Source: Cynocephalus volans (Eukaryota; Chordata; Mammalia; Dermoptera; Cynocephalidae). From it: 64,000 nt of DNA. The DNA lies in assembly GCF_027409185.1 (NCBI RefSeq), contig NC_084462.1, positions 186,500,071-186,564,070 on the forward strand, written 5' to 3'. Of the stretch, positions 45,891 through 57,499 are shown piece after piece (position 1 is the stretch's first letter; each line of letters opens with the position of its first letter). The translations under genes and the position numbers were made by a program. Below the pieces are notes generated by a model, which saw only the letters and a list, made by a program, of their open reading frames with translations, made no database searches and had not been told where the DNA came from.

Positions 45891-46893
45891 AATAAAAGAA
45901 GTAAAAGGCAAAATGAGAGCTTTTATTGCAAAAAGTGCATGCTTGCGGCAATATCTGCAGTGCAAGTTTGTATGTATTTGAAGGTAAGATGTTTGGGAAT
46001 GCATGACCTGAAATCAGCAATGAAAATATTGTCAGAGAAAAGCTGACATAAAAACACCGATGTTATGACGAGGCTTTATTGCAGTTCAATTATGTCTGAA
46101 GATAATGCCCTAAACTGCATGGCTGTGGTACTTGGTAACAAATCAATCACCATGTTACACTTTTTCAGGGTCTTCCCATCAGACTTTCTAACATGGGATA
46201 ATTCAATTCAATTTCAAATGTAACAGGGTCATGAGGAAACTAGTAAATGTTAAAAATACTCAGCAACACTTTTAATTTCCTCTTTAATTACAAAATTGAG
46301 ATTGACACTGGTTGATTTTTTATTTGTATGTTATGTTGTCAGCCCTTGGAAGTTCACATTCCACTTGCCTGGTAAATTTAGAGCATGACTGTGTTTAAAG
46401 GAAAGGCACAAATGATTGTTTAAAAATGTTTCCGTTAATACTGACCCTCAATTGAAAGGATAAACGTACCCTGCTGTCCTGTGTCCAGGTTCATAAGTAG
46501 AAAACTCAGCTCATTTGCTTATGCAATTTGTTAATTTTTCCCTAAAAGTGTTTTCAGTGCAAAGTTCCTATCTCTATCGTGCTTCAGGTCTGTTCCCAAA
46601 TTTTCAGGCTCAGAGATATTTGTATGTGTCCTCTGACCACTGAGGACACCAAGGATGATGGTTTTGACCAGAATACTCAGCCCGTTCCCTCTCTGTTGTC
46701 TGATGCCTGCCCCCCATGGGACTGTCCACCTCAGTGCTCTGCAGCTGCTGAGGCCATCTGGACGTCATCTGACACCAGGTGTGTGTGTTGTGAGAGGTGT
46801 CCTGGGGTCAGCAGATGCTCTGTCCTTACAGAAATACGGTGTTCTCAAGAAAGCTGCTTGATGGCTACAGACAATTTTAAGTAAATATTAGAT
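45891..46893. other. Duplicated non-coding DNA
   Basis: Parallels 4190-4800 of unit 1, including the CAGGCTCAGAGATATTT block near 46603. No gene was recognised. Confidence 0.5.
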
Positions 46894-47183
46894 AAATGTT
46901 TCTTTTAATCACAGATAAGTGAGAACATGTGGTATTTCTCTTTCTGTGCCTGACTCATTTCATGAAGCTAAAAATAAATAAATAAATACACAATTAAACT
47001 GTGGGGAGGAGAAGACACAAAAATTACAATCCCTTGTGAAGTTGTTACAACAAGTGAACAGATATGAGGTTGTTGGGAGTCGGTGAGGCAGGGGGAAGGC
47101 GGGTTTTGGCAATAGGCCTTAATAATCAATACATTGTATATTGATAAAATAAAACAAAATTCAAAAAATGTTTCTATGAATCA
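46894..47183 (+). mobile_element. 5'-inverted (twin-primed) LINE-1 insertion
   Basis: 46912-46962 is antisense L1 ORF2 end (TAAGTGAGAACATGTGGTAT). From 46966 the sequence is the sense 3' UTR (GAAGCTAAAAATAAATAAAT) to about 47165. The flanking repeats AAATGTTTCTTTTAATCA (46894-46911) and AAATGTTTCTATGAATCA (47166-47183) are a target-site duplication with two mismatches. Unit 1 has one uninterrupted copy of this site (near 4819). Confidence 0.82.
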
Positions 47184-49800
47184 GTTCTACTTGATATAGA
47201 CAAATTGTTTACTATGTTAAATCAGCACTGGTGGTGAATCTTTTCAAAGAGAGCTAATATTGCTTTGGTCATATGTAACTAGTCAACAAGATAATCCTGG
47301 GAATTTCTGAAGGTGGAACATGGCCATGAGACAAATCTCAAGGGCTCTGGACATCTGCAGGGGGATTTTCTTCAACTTCCTTCCATTCTTCAGAGGATTC
47401 AGAGGTGTTTTATTTACCACCTGCCTCTTTTCTCTATGTCTTGATCTTTTCTCTATGTCTTGATATAATCCATTGGCAAAATGTTACAGCTCTTTCAGTT
47501 GATAAAAAGCTGCTTTATTTTGTGTTTCCAACCTGTGATATGAAAAAAATTACATAAAGTGAGCTTGTCAAAATTCTAAACACAAGAGCACACACATATG
47601 AAACTCAGTCATGACTAGGAATTTTTTATTGAGGATGTGCATAATTACACATAAATTACATAAATATATTCAAGGTGAACCATGGCATGAGTCTCTAGTG
47701 ATTATATAAGACAAAAATGGGCAGCCTCATTGGTGCCTTTTTATTGTTCCCATTAGGGACTTATGTCCATGTGGACACATGACACAGTTCTACGCATGGA
47801 GGCAGGAGAGATGGTCTGCTGGGGCTTTCCTGATTCTCCAGAAGGGCATTTCAGAAGAATGATCCCCTTTCTTGTATAAAACAAAATATCACCATATCTG
47901 TGTGTGACTGGAAAGTCATTCATGTCCACACTTGATAAGAGCGAACTGTGTCATAAAGCTAAATTGTGAAGCTTATTAGTGTCTAACATTGAGAAAACTA
48001 ATTAACTGGATACATGAACTGTTGAAATACCTGAGTCTGGATCCATTCTCATATGTTCTTCTTGTTTCAATACCTTGTGATTTGTGTCATTGTTTAGTCA
48101 GTTCCAGTCACCTCTGTTTACTTTCTGCTGAAAGAGAGCACATAATAATCTAGAGATGTTAAGATTAAAAGGAAAATGAATAACTGACTTGAAAAATAAC
48201 CTGAGTTCGAGGTGAGGTACGAATTACTTTGTTGTTAGTAATACAGGTAGAAGTTGTGAATAAATGCTATGTGCTCAAAATAGTTTTATCGTATTTATGG
48301 CAATTCCGCACATTTCTTAGATTTATTAGAGACTCACATTGAGAACCTTGAAATAATTATTTTGGGTTTATTAATTATGCCATTTAACACAACTGGTTAT
48401 TTTATTAACCAGGAATTGCTATTCCAATGTTATCTTTACATTAGACTAAGATCCTCTGCCTTATGTAAAATAACTCCAGATGAGAGAAAGTATTTCACTT
48501 ATTACAGCTCATAAATTAGCCAAAACAGGAATAAGCACACGTGATTTTGGAGAAGTGCGCATCTGTGAACTCTTTGCAAACAAAGGGGATTCTCACATCA
48601 TCCGGAAAACGACATTAAAACAGACAAGCTCAGAAACTTTCAGAGCCGCTCCTATATCCCAATTACTTGGCTGTCCGGATGCTCTCAGGACACACACACA
48701 ACTCTGGTCACCTCAGTAGAACTCAGCTCATTTGCATATTCATGAGGTGGAGTATTTTATAGTTCAATAACTAGCTCGGCCTCAGAGGAGGAGACCGATG
48801 GCACATGGGCCACGCCACAGTGAGAGGCTGCAGGTCCAGGTCCTAATCCACCTTGAGGCCATGCATCTCCTGCCTCACCCCTGAGCTCAGAGCAGGCAGA
48901 GCTCCCCTCTCTGAGGAACAAGACCCTCCAGGACACTCTTCTCACTGTAAACCCACATCTGAGTATTATGGAGACCACCTCGATCATTTATGAGCCTGTC
49001 AGTGTCGCTATTGCTGAGCTGTTGCACTGACCCCATGCTGGCCTCACCAGGCACCAGAGCAGCCTCTGTAACTCAGAGAGAGTGACCATGAGTGTCCAGC
49101 AGGACTCATGGGTGGCTGTGAGATCTATCGGGCACTTCTGAGTTTGTTTCCCTGCACCTGTCTGGGTGACCTATGATCCCAGGCTGTTCAGTAGAAAAAC
49201 CCCTGATTCTCAGAATAACCATGGACTGTGTGATCCAGGGCTGGGTCCCTGATTATATTGACAAGAAGTTGAATGGGGCACTTCATAAACAAATATTTTC
49301 CAAAATATTGCTTGAAAATTCTGTTTTGAATTAATCTGAATCTTGTCCCCAACTCCTCATAATAAAATGTACACGGTATTTACATAGTTACCATTCATGC
49401 ACATTGGTCCTCATATCACTAATCTATTTATGATCAACTCAGGTTCATTCATCTGCCACCATCTCTGAATCACCACTTTCCTGTCAAACACTCAGGCCAG
49501 GTAGCATCACTAGACCTGAAATCTGAATGCCCTATTACTGCGATCAGTGTGTAACCCAAAATTCTGCACCATTTGAATTAATGAAGGCACCCCTGTACTC
49601 CAGAATTTTACTAGTGAGACACCTACAAGAACTAAAAATTTCTTCTAAATATTGCTCTCCTTGCATTATCATTTCAGCTGAATGCTCCCAGTAAAATAAA
49701 ATATTATAGGAACATCTTCACTGCTTTAAATATTTGCATTTATGTCAGTATGTTTGAAAGATGAAGTTCCAGGCCTTGACAGGAAGCCTCTCCTCAGCCA
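47184..49800. other. Duplicated non-coding DNA with an orphan promoter
   Basis: Parallels 4840-8140 of unit 1 without its LINE-1. No coding gene was recognised. Confidence 0.55.
48730..48746 (-). promoter_or_regulatory. Orphan VH-type heptamer-octamer promoter, unit 2
   Basis: CTCATGA (48740-48746), 2 bp, ATGCAAAT (48730-48737) on the minus strand, as at 7055-7071. No V leader follows within several hundred bases. Confidence 0.65.
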
Positions 49801-49839
49801 GCTCTGCACATGCTGGAGCCTGTGCTGTGCATGTCCTGA

Positions 49840-49853
49840 GCACCCCCTGCAGC
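49840..49853 (-). promoter_or_regulatory. CTCF-like motif beside IGHV3-like relic 2
   Basis: GCTGCAGGGGGTGC on the minus strand, in the same place relative to the decayed RSS as in relic 1. The neighbouring E-box has mutated to CATGTG. Confidence 0.4.
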
Positions 49854-49875
49854 CGAGTGCTGGCCCTGCAGGGGA

Positions 49876-50140
49876 GGCTCCTGCCTGGGCTCAGGGTGTG
49901 TTATCCACGCATCGTCTCTGCTGCAGTATTAAGGGTCTGTGCCACAGCTTCAGAGTGTTCTTTCAGGAACACCATACGCTTTTGTCAGCATTTCTTAAGA
50001 TAGTGAATTAGTCTCACTAAACCCAAATGCTCTGTAGAGAAAAAACAAGTGAATGTTTTATAACACTACCTGGGAGCCTGTTCCCTGGAGCTGGCAGATG
50101 CAGTGACATAGCTGACGCTCATGGTGAGTCCAGAAATTCT
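49876..50140 (-). pseudogene. IGHV3-like relic 2
   Basis: Nonamer remnant (49876-49884), 23 bp, heptamer remnant (49908-49914), then a decayed V exon aligning with relic 1 and, loosely, with the IGHV3-like gene at 55397 (CAGAGTGTTCTTTCAGG, GATAGTGAATTAGTCTC, TTCCCTGGAGCTGGC). Multiple indels. No leader exon found. Confidence 0.6.
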
Positions 50141-50624
50141 CGGGGGTGTGGGCGAGTCTCTTATCTCCTCCAGAATTATCTTGCAGAAGGTCATAGCAGT
50201 GAACACCTGAGTCTAAAGAATTATGGAGCTCAGAGCCCACTCAACAGCTAATAATGCAAGTAAATGCACACACACACACACACACTCACACACACACACA
50301 CAAACACACACACACGGGCTAGTGTTAATGGTAATGAGCAGGAAATATGTACTTCTTGTCTGTTTTTTACATGTAGGTAGTGCCTCTACACTGACCCTGG
50401 GCCTAGGATTGTGACTCGCTTTGTCAAACAGAACAAAAGTAAACACAATACCAGTGTAGACTTGGGAAGTGCACACATTGTGGGATTTCCTGCTCTCCCA
50501 TCACACAGGAACTCTTGAGATGCCTGTGAGATGGGGCCAGGGTCTCCCCGAGGAGGGCCAGACATACAAAGCCATGCCCAGTCAGTGCAACCACACTGAG
50601 CCGCCTGACATGGTGAAGTGGGAT
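50141..50624. other. Right end of duplication unit 2
   Basis: Contains a (CA)n at 50264-50315 and the block 50530-50610 shared with 8880-8960. No gene. Confidence 0.55.
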
Positions 50625-52025
50625 TCTTCCAAAGATGCAAGGATGGTTCAATATACTCAATTAATAAACATGATTCATTACTTCAAAAATTTAAAAAATA
50701 TCAAGAACAAGAATCATATGGTCATCTCAAGAGACCTAGAATAAGCATTTGATAAAATACGCAATCCCTTCATGATAAAGACTCTTCACAAATTAGGTAT
50801 AGCAGGAAAAAATAAAAATTAATAAAAACTAGTAAAAGCCAAACATGACAAACCTACCAAAAACATCATCCTGAATAGAGAAAAAACAAAAGTTTTTGTT
50901 TGTTTGTTTGTTTTTCTTTAAGAGCAGGGAGAAGACAAGGATGGCCACTGTCACCTCTCCTATGTAACATAGTATCAGAAGAGCTGGCCAAAGCATTCAG
51001 AGAGGACTAAGAAGTAAAGGGAAACCCAATTGGCCAAAACAAAGTCGAATTGTTCCCTTTTGCAGATGACATGATCTTATATAAAGAGAAACCTAAAGAA
51101 TCTAGTAAAGAACTCTTAGAAGTGACAAGCAAATTCCATAAATTAGTCTGAAACAAAATCAATATATGTAAAATACAGTAGTGTTTTAATACACCAAGAA
51201 CAAACTATCAGAAAAGAGATTGAAAAAGCAATCCCATTTACAATACTCACCCCAAAATAAAATACCTAGAAATATATTTAACCAAGGAAGTGAAAGATCT
51301 CTACAATGAGAACTACAAAACAATGCTGAAAGAAATTAAATAGGACACCAAAAGACGGAACGCCATGTCATTTACATGGTTTGGAAGTGTTAATGTGAAA
51401 ATGTCCATACCACCCAAAGGTATATACAGTTTCAATGCAATTGCATTCTTCAGAGAAATAGAAAAAAAATCCTCACATTCAAATGGAACAACAAAAGACA
51501 TCAAATAGAATCAAAAGGAAAAACAAACAAATGGGATTATATCATACTAAAATCTTCTGCATTGCAATGGGAACATTCAACAGAATGAAAAGATGACTTA
51601 CAGATACGGAAAAAATTACAAAATATTCATCCGACAAGGACTAATATCCAGAATATACAAGGAATTCAAACAACTTCACAGTAAAATACATATGTACATA
51701 TATATGTAAAGTACACACATATATATATGTACATACATATTTTAAAAATTGACAAAGGTGCTGAAAATGCATTTGTCAAAAAAGACATAGAAATGGCCAA
51801 CAGTCATGAAAAAATGCTCAACATCACTAAGCATCAGGGAAATGCAAATGAAAACCACATTGTGACATCACCTCACTCCAGTTCCACTGGCTAAAATCAA
51901 AAAGACACAGAATAACAAACGCTGGTGAGGATGCAGACAAATGGGAACACTTCTAGACTTCCCGTGGAACTGTTAGTTAGTTCAGCTGTTATGGAAAACA
52001 GAGTGGCCATTTCTCAAACAATGAG
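50625..52025 (+). mobile_element. LINE-1 ORF2 fragment
   Basis: RT-region sequence with TTTTGCAGATGACATGATC (the FADDM motif) at about 51058, followed by the C-terminal region. A (GTTT)n lies at 50896-50916. Stops are frequent. Confidence 0.8.
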
Positions 52026-53270
52026 AAGTTACAGTGGGGTTGTTTGAGATCCTTACACATTCTGGATATAAATCCCTTGCCAGGTGTATATTTTGTAAGT
52101 ACTTTCTCTCATTCTGTAGGTTGTCTTTCTGCTCTGTTTGTTTCCGTTGCTGAGCAGAAGGATTTTTATTTTCACATAGTCCCATTTGTTTAATTTTCTT
52201 TTGTGGCTTCGTTCTTTTAATGTACTGAATTACATTTATCCATTGCGTGTGTTGAACGATCTTTGCATCCAGCATTAAAGTGAACTTGATCTTGCTGAAT
52301 AATATTTGCAATAAATTTAATCTTTGTAAATATGTTAAGACTATTTTAGTGGCCTAACATATTATCTGTCCTGAATAATTTTTCATGTGGGCTTCAGAAG
52401 AATGTGCGCTCTGCCCCTGATGGATGGAACGTTCTGTTCACTGTTTTTAGGTCCATTTGGCCTTAGATGTAGTTCAAGTCTGATGTTTCTTCATTGAACT
52501 TCTGATTGAATGATCTGTTTTTGAAAGTAGGGCATTCCACACCCACTGTGACGATTGCTGTATATTTCCCTCCAGGTCTGTTAATATTTATTTACATATT
52601 TATGTCTGCATATTTAATATATTAATTTATATACTCTCTATGTATGTACTTATGTACACATACGTATTTGAGTTGTTAAATGTTCTTGATGAATGAACTG
52701 CTTTATTATTCTGATAGCTTTTTAATCTCTTTTTACAATTTCAGACTTAAACTCTATTTGGTCTTAAATAAGTGTAGCTGCCCCTCCTATCTTTCAGATT
52801 CTCCTTCCTTACATCCCCTTTATTCCTTTCACTGTGAACATTTTGCGTGCTATTCTGCTAATCTATGTCTTTGACTGAAGCGTTAATCCATTTACATTCA
52901 ATGTATATATTGATAGGTGAGGACTTACTATAGCCTTTTCATTTATTTATTTTTCGGATTTCTCTGATGATCCTGTGATTCTGTCTTTCTCTCCTGCGGT
53001 CTTCCTTTCTGACTTGATGAGATGCAGCATCAGTATGCTTTGATTCCTTTCTGCTTCACGTTCGTGTGTCCCCTATAGCTTCTTGCTTTGTGGTTAGCAT
53101 GAGGTTCATACACAACATGCAGTAGTTATCAAAGTTCCTTTGGTTGCAATAACAAGTTACTTTTGATTGAGAAGAACCCAGCAATTAACTCCCCTCAGAC
53201 ACATTTTATGTTTTTGATGTCCCAATAGATATTTTACCTCGTGCATTCCTTAGCACATTATATCTCCATA
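52026..53270 (-). mobile_element. Old LINE-1, antisense
   Basis: The plus strand shows antisense L1 blocks (CTGGATATAAATCCCTTGCC, GCAGAAGGATTTTTATTTTC, GGTCCATTTGGCC, CATTTACATTCAATG). It continues the previous L1 in inverted orientation, so the pair may be a 5' inversion or two events. Confidence 0.65.
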
Positions 53271-53749
53271 AAATACAGTTTTTTTTTTCAGAATGTGTGC
53301 TCTTTTGCACGATGGAAAAGTTGAGAAATCTTAAGTTGAATCATCATAAGTCAGAGACTGTGCATCTTTCCACATGCTGCTAGACTGCACATTTTCTGTG
53401 AGAAATATACAGAAAAATTACTATTTATTTAAATCTAATTTAAATTCACATTGCTTTAACATCTCTGAAATAAGAAGTTCACACTTGCCACTGTACTTTT
53501 TCATTGTTATATATGACATTGTTAAAATTTTAAATGTGTTAGTTAATTTAGTTAACATTGCATCAGACATTCAAGGTCACCGATGCCCTTATCATGAAAC
53601 TAACATGCAGGTAAGAGCCACCATGCACTGAAGAAGAATTTAAAAGGGCTGTTTTTTTGTGTTGAATTTTATGAATTTTTCATATATCTTGTGTACTAAG
53701 AGTTATAGCCTTGTGCGCGTGTGTGTGTGTGCGTGTGTGCGTGTGTGCG

Positions 53750-53842
<93 letters not shown>

Positions 53843-55280
53843 CTGGCTATTACAGGGACCCAACCATGTGACATTTGTGTTATAAGGCTACACTCTAACC
53901 AAATCAGCTCAGTGGCAGCCCCTGGATTCAGTTATAATACACATTCCCCACCTTTCTCTACATTCGTACAAAGAATGCACGTTTCATTTGAATTCAGGAT
54001 ACATTAATTTCCTCCAAGAGCATTCACTGTTATGGATTGCTCTCTCAGCCCTTCTTCATATCTAATCCACATCATTGGAAATCATAGGTATTTGACTGCA
54101 TGTATGTCACCTGGTCATTGGGGACATTGGTTATATACATTTTGGGTGTACAATTGATACATTTTGATATATGCATACATTGTAAAATGATACACCAATG
54201 TGAGTACTAAAGTATCTATCACTTCATACACTTATCACTTGTATGTGTATCTCGAGAACAGTTCACATATACCCTCTTAGAAGTTATCAAGTATAAAATA
54301 CACCATTAGTAACTAATGTCACAAGGGTGTACATCAGATCTCCAGAAGTCATTCATCCTGTTAAATAAAAGCTTTACGACCTTTTCCAGTATCTCTCTAT
54401 TCCTACAACTCCAATTCTCTGAAAACCACCGTTCTGCCCTGTGAATTTCACTGCATATATGGGGTCTGCTCATTGGGGACATTGCTTACATTAAGGGTCA
54501 CAAGCCTGTCTGGTCCATTACCTAATCACTGTGTGACACTAGCGTCTCTTGGTCTTGTCCACCAGGTGCTGTGAAGCTGGTGGATCCATCTGGACATGCT
54601 CTGCCATAAATTGTGTGACTTGTTATAGGTGGCCTGGCACCACCAGCCACATGTTCCCCTCACAAGATGCAAGCCTGTCCTGCACTAGCGCCTGAATTGC
54701 CTGGTTACATGTCTGAAAGTCACAAGGGCTCACTTTCATAGGTAAGGAAGGTTCAGCTGACCGGCCTGTCACCTGTTCAGGCCTCCGTAGATAGATGAAC
54801 ACACCATATGGGCATTAGGGGACTGAGTGGGGTTGAGTTCATCGATGGACAAACCTTTATTCAAATCCGCAAGGGGCAGAGTTGTGCGTATCTGAGGTAA
54901 GGAGATCATGTATGAACAAACGGTGTTTGTCAGAGGTCAAAGAATGTGAGCTTAGAACACACAGCCAATGGGCCTTTTTTTTTTTTTTTTTTTTTTTTTT
55001 AGTTAAATTATTTCCAGTCAAGAATGATGAGAATCTTCCGGAAGATCTGCTTGTCATGAATGAAACATGAGTCATAGAAATTCGGTGAAGGAAAAGACCT
55101 TAGTGACTGCTCAAATCTCATTTTCAAAAAACATCGTCAGTTTCTCCGTCGTTAACCAAGAGAGGATGTGAGGAGTTCAAAACACAAAGAAAAAGGCATG
55201 AAGTGTCTCAGGAGACACCTCCGACCTTGGAGAGGACACGAAACCGTTGATGTCTTTAGGAAACACCTCAGTGTCCTCTG
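53271..55280. other. Intergenic, microsatellite and probable old L1
   Basis: A (TG)n then (GA)n microsatellite lies at 53715-53840. 54090-54440 resembles an old L1 3' end. A T26 run lies at about 54976-55001. No gene was recognised. Confidence 0.5.
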
Positions 55281-55337
55281 CACCTGCCACTGGCACGAGG
55301 CCCCTGAGCTCAGTGTGTCCTGAGCGCCCCCTGGTGG
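55281..55337 (-). promoter_or_regulatory. E-box plus exact CTCF consensus core (IGHV3-like gene)
   Basis: On the coding strand CCACCAGGGGGCGC (55324-55337) lies 20 bp beyond the RSS nonamer. It is a full match to the CTCF core consensus. CAGGTG (55281-55286) lies 71 bp beyond the nonamer. RSS-adjacent CTCF sites are known to boost use of certain mouse VH genes. Binding here is inferred. Confidence 0.72.
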
Positions 55338-55357
55338 TCCCGTGTGTCCCTGCAGTA

Positions 55358-55396
55358 GGTTCTTGTCTGGGCTCCCACTGACGTCCCCTCACTGTG
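55358..55396 (-). other. V-RSS, 23-bp spacer (IGHV3-like gene)
   Basis: Heptamer CACAGTG (55390-55396), 23-bp spacer, nonamer ACAAGAACC (55358-55366). The nonamer differs from consensus ACAAAAACC at one position. Confidence 0.93.
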
Positions 55397-55856
55397 TCTC
55401 TCGCACAGTAATACGTGGCCGTGTCCTCAGCTCTCGCATTTTCAGTTTGCAGATACAGTGTGTTCTTGGCGTTTTCCCTGGAGATGGTGAATCGGCCCTT
55501 CACGGAGTCTGCGTAGTATGTGCTACCACCGTTCCAGCTAATGGCTGAGACCCACTCCAGCCCCTTCCCTGGAGCCTGGCGGACCCAGCTCATGGCATAG
55601 TCATCAAAGGTGAATCCAGAGGCGACACAGGTGAGTCTCAGAGACCCTCCAGGCTTCACCAAGCCTCCCCCGGACTCCACCAGCTGCACCTCACACTGGA
55701 CACCTGCAAACACAGAGACACCCTGGTCAAAAAACTCTCACACGAATCCACTATTTCTCCCACCCATAACCACACACATTCCCAATGTCTGTATTTCGCC
55801 TTAATATGACCTTTTAATACAGCAAGAAGGAAAACGCAGCTCAGTCCAAACTCCAT
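55397..55856 (-). CDS. IGHV3-like variable segment (clan III), apparently functional
   Basis: Antibody heavy-chain variable segment. The leader exon is 55856-55811 ([15 protein letters not shown], very close to other mammalian IGHV3 leaders). The V exon is 55703-55397. The mature domain starts [16 protein letters not shown], with [22 protein letters not shown], a Gly-rich CDR2 ([15 protein letters not shown]), [12 protein letters not shown] and ATYYCAR. No stop. Two oddities: the splice donor is GTCATA, with C at +3 where A or G is usual, and framework 3 reads [13 protein letters not shown], where YLQMNSLRAEDTA-type residues are usual. Otherwise the cassette is complete, with octamer, RSS and the best CTCF motif in the window. 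Confidence 0.92.
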
Positions 55857-55980
55857 GGTGACTCGTCTGTGTTCAGTCCTGATCACCGAGTTGGAGCACC
55901 TGGGGATCTGGGGCTGGTTCTCGTCTCCCAGAGCTGCAGGGTCAGGGCTGGGCTGCTTTACATCAGCAGAGGGAGGCCCT

Positions 55981-55988
55981 ATTTGCAT
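55981..55988 (-). promoter_or_regulatory. VH octamer ATGCAAAT (IGHV3-like gene)
   Basis: An exact octamer on the coding strand 125 bp upstream of the leader ATG, followed by AGGGCCTCCCTCTGCTGATG, a block typical of IGHV3 promoters. Confidence 0.9.
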
Positions 55989-57499
55989 GTCCTCCTGCTA
56001 CATAGCAGGCTCTGTGGTGGGAGCCTATGAAGAGGGCAGAGTCCAGAGCAGATGTGAGGGCTCCAGGGGAGTTTGGTGGCAATAACTATATTTGTGACAA
56101 TATGTTTTTTATTATACTATTATAACTTGATAGATACTTATAATTCATCTACATTGTTTTTGCACAGAAACACAAAGTATTTGAGGCACTTATGAATACT
56201 AATTCTTTATATAGATGTACAGTTATAAACAAAATCATCAAAGGATTATACAGTTAACCAAGTGCTCATCTTTGGGCAGAGGGAGCCTCAGTTTCTGGGT
56301 CTGTGCTCCACACCATGGATCCAACCCCAGGACAGAGCTGGGCCTGCCTAGTGACATTTGCCTAGTTAGGTTCTCCTTCCTGTAATCACACTTTGTGATT
56401 TTGGTGTGTTCTGCCTTTTATTCACATTATACTTAGAGAACCAGAGTTCATGCAGATGCAACTTAAAGGATCTCTGAAATTATATGTTCCAGTATTTCCT
56501 TATCTCTCTCTATTGACATCTGCTTTTATTTGTAACCATCATAAGAAGCTATAATAGACAGAACAAACTGCACCTATTCAAAGTGTGCACTTGATGAGTG
56601 CTGACATACATGTGCACCTGCACAGTCACCACCACAATGGAAATAGTGCACAAATATTTCATCCCAAAGCATTTCCTGCTGTTCTTCTGATTTCTCTTCC
56701 CACTGCTTCCTTCCTCTCTCCGTATGTCCAGGCAGCTCGTGAACTTCTTTATGTTACTTCACAGTATTTTTTTCTCATCTTCAATTGAAGTAAATGTAAT
56801 ATACAGTCAGTGCTTGGGATTCCTTGCTATACTTCATTCTGATCTTTTTTTCAAAATGTGTGACTTAAGCACTCATGACTTTTAATACGGTGTAGTATCC
56901 CGATGTATGAAAATGCTTCTTTTATTCAGTTTACCTGCTAATGGGAATTTGGATCATGCTCAGATTCTGGATATTATAAAGTAAGCTGCTGTTAGAATAC
57001 AAATGTAGAGAAGGAGTAAAAGAGTTTTTTCTTATTGTTTCAAGAAACACAATAACACTAGCAAGCCCATTGGATAAGTGGCAAATTAGTGCATTTTCTT
57101 AAAGAAATCAAAGAGTGAAGTGAACAAGACAAAGAGCAAACCTGAAATCTGGACAGAGTAGTTTTCAGGAAAAACAGGACCAAACCTTAGCTCACCTGGG
57201 TCAGAGATCACTAGATGGCAAACACACTAGAGTAAAGATGAAACTAGAAATAGTTCATGAATTTCCAAATGTCCAGTGTGCTAAAGCATCAGAGTGTGAA
57301 TCTGCCGGGATGCACACATCTGCAGGGATCCTAACTTCTTTCTGGCTTCTCCAGGGTTGGGGAGAATCACTCAGCTCCCGCCTCCTGGGGTGGTGCTCAA
57401 GGGGGAGAGGAGGAGCCCCCTGCCTAGTGCTCCAGCACCTCCTCCAGCTCCTCCACACAACAAGTTATCAATGTGCACGGGAGGCAGCAAAGCCAATAT
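55989..57499. other. No gene recognised
   Basis: AT-rich upstream flank of the IGHV3-like gene. No duplicated landmark, clear repeat or coding frame was recognised. Confidence 0.4.

Larger units (their letters stand above)
39600..50610. repeat. Segmental duplication unit 2 of the IGHV cluster
   Basis: Shares its left part (39600-41210) with unit 3 (59220-60400) and the rest with unit 1. It contains an IGHV4-like gene, a long (CA)n, two LINE-1 fragments absent from unit 1, an orphan VH promoter and an IGHV3-like relic. Ends at the LINE-1 at 50625. Confidence 0.78.

Noticed and set aside
54976-55001. T26 run as the tail of a SINE
   Set aside because: No SINE body or target duplication could be found beside it.
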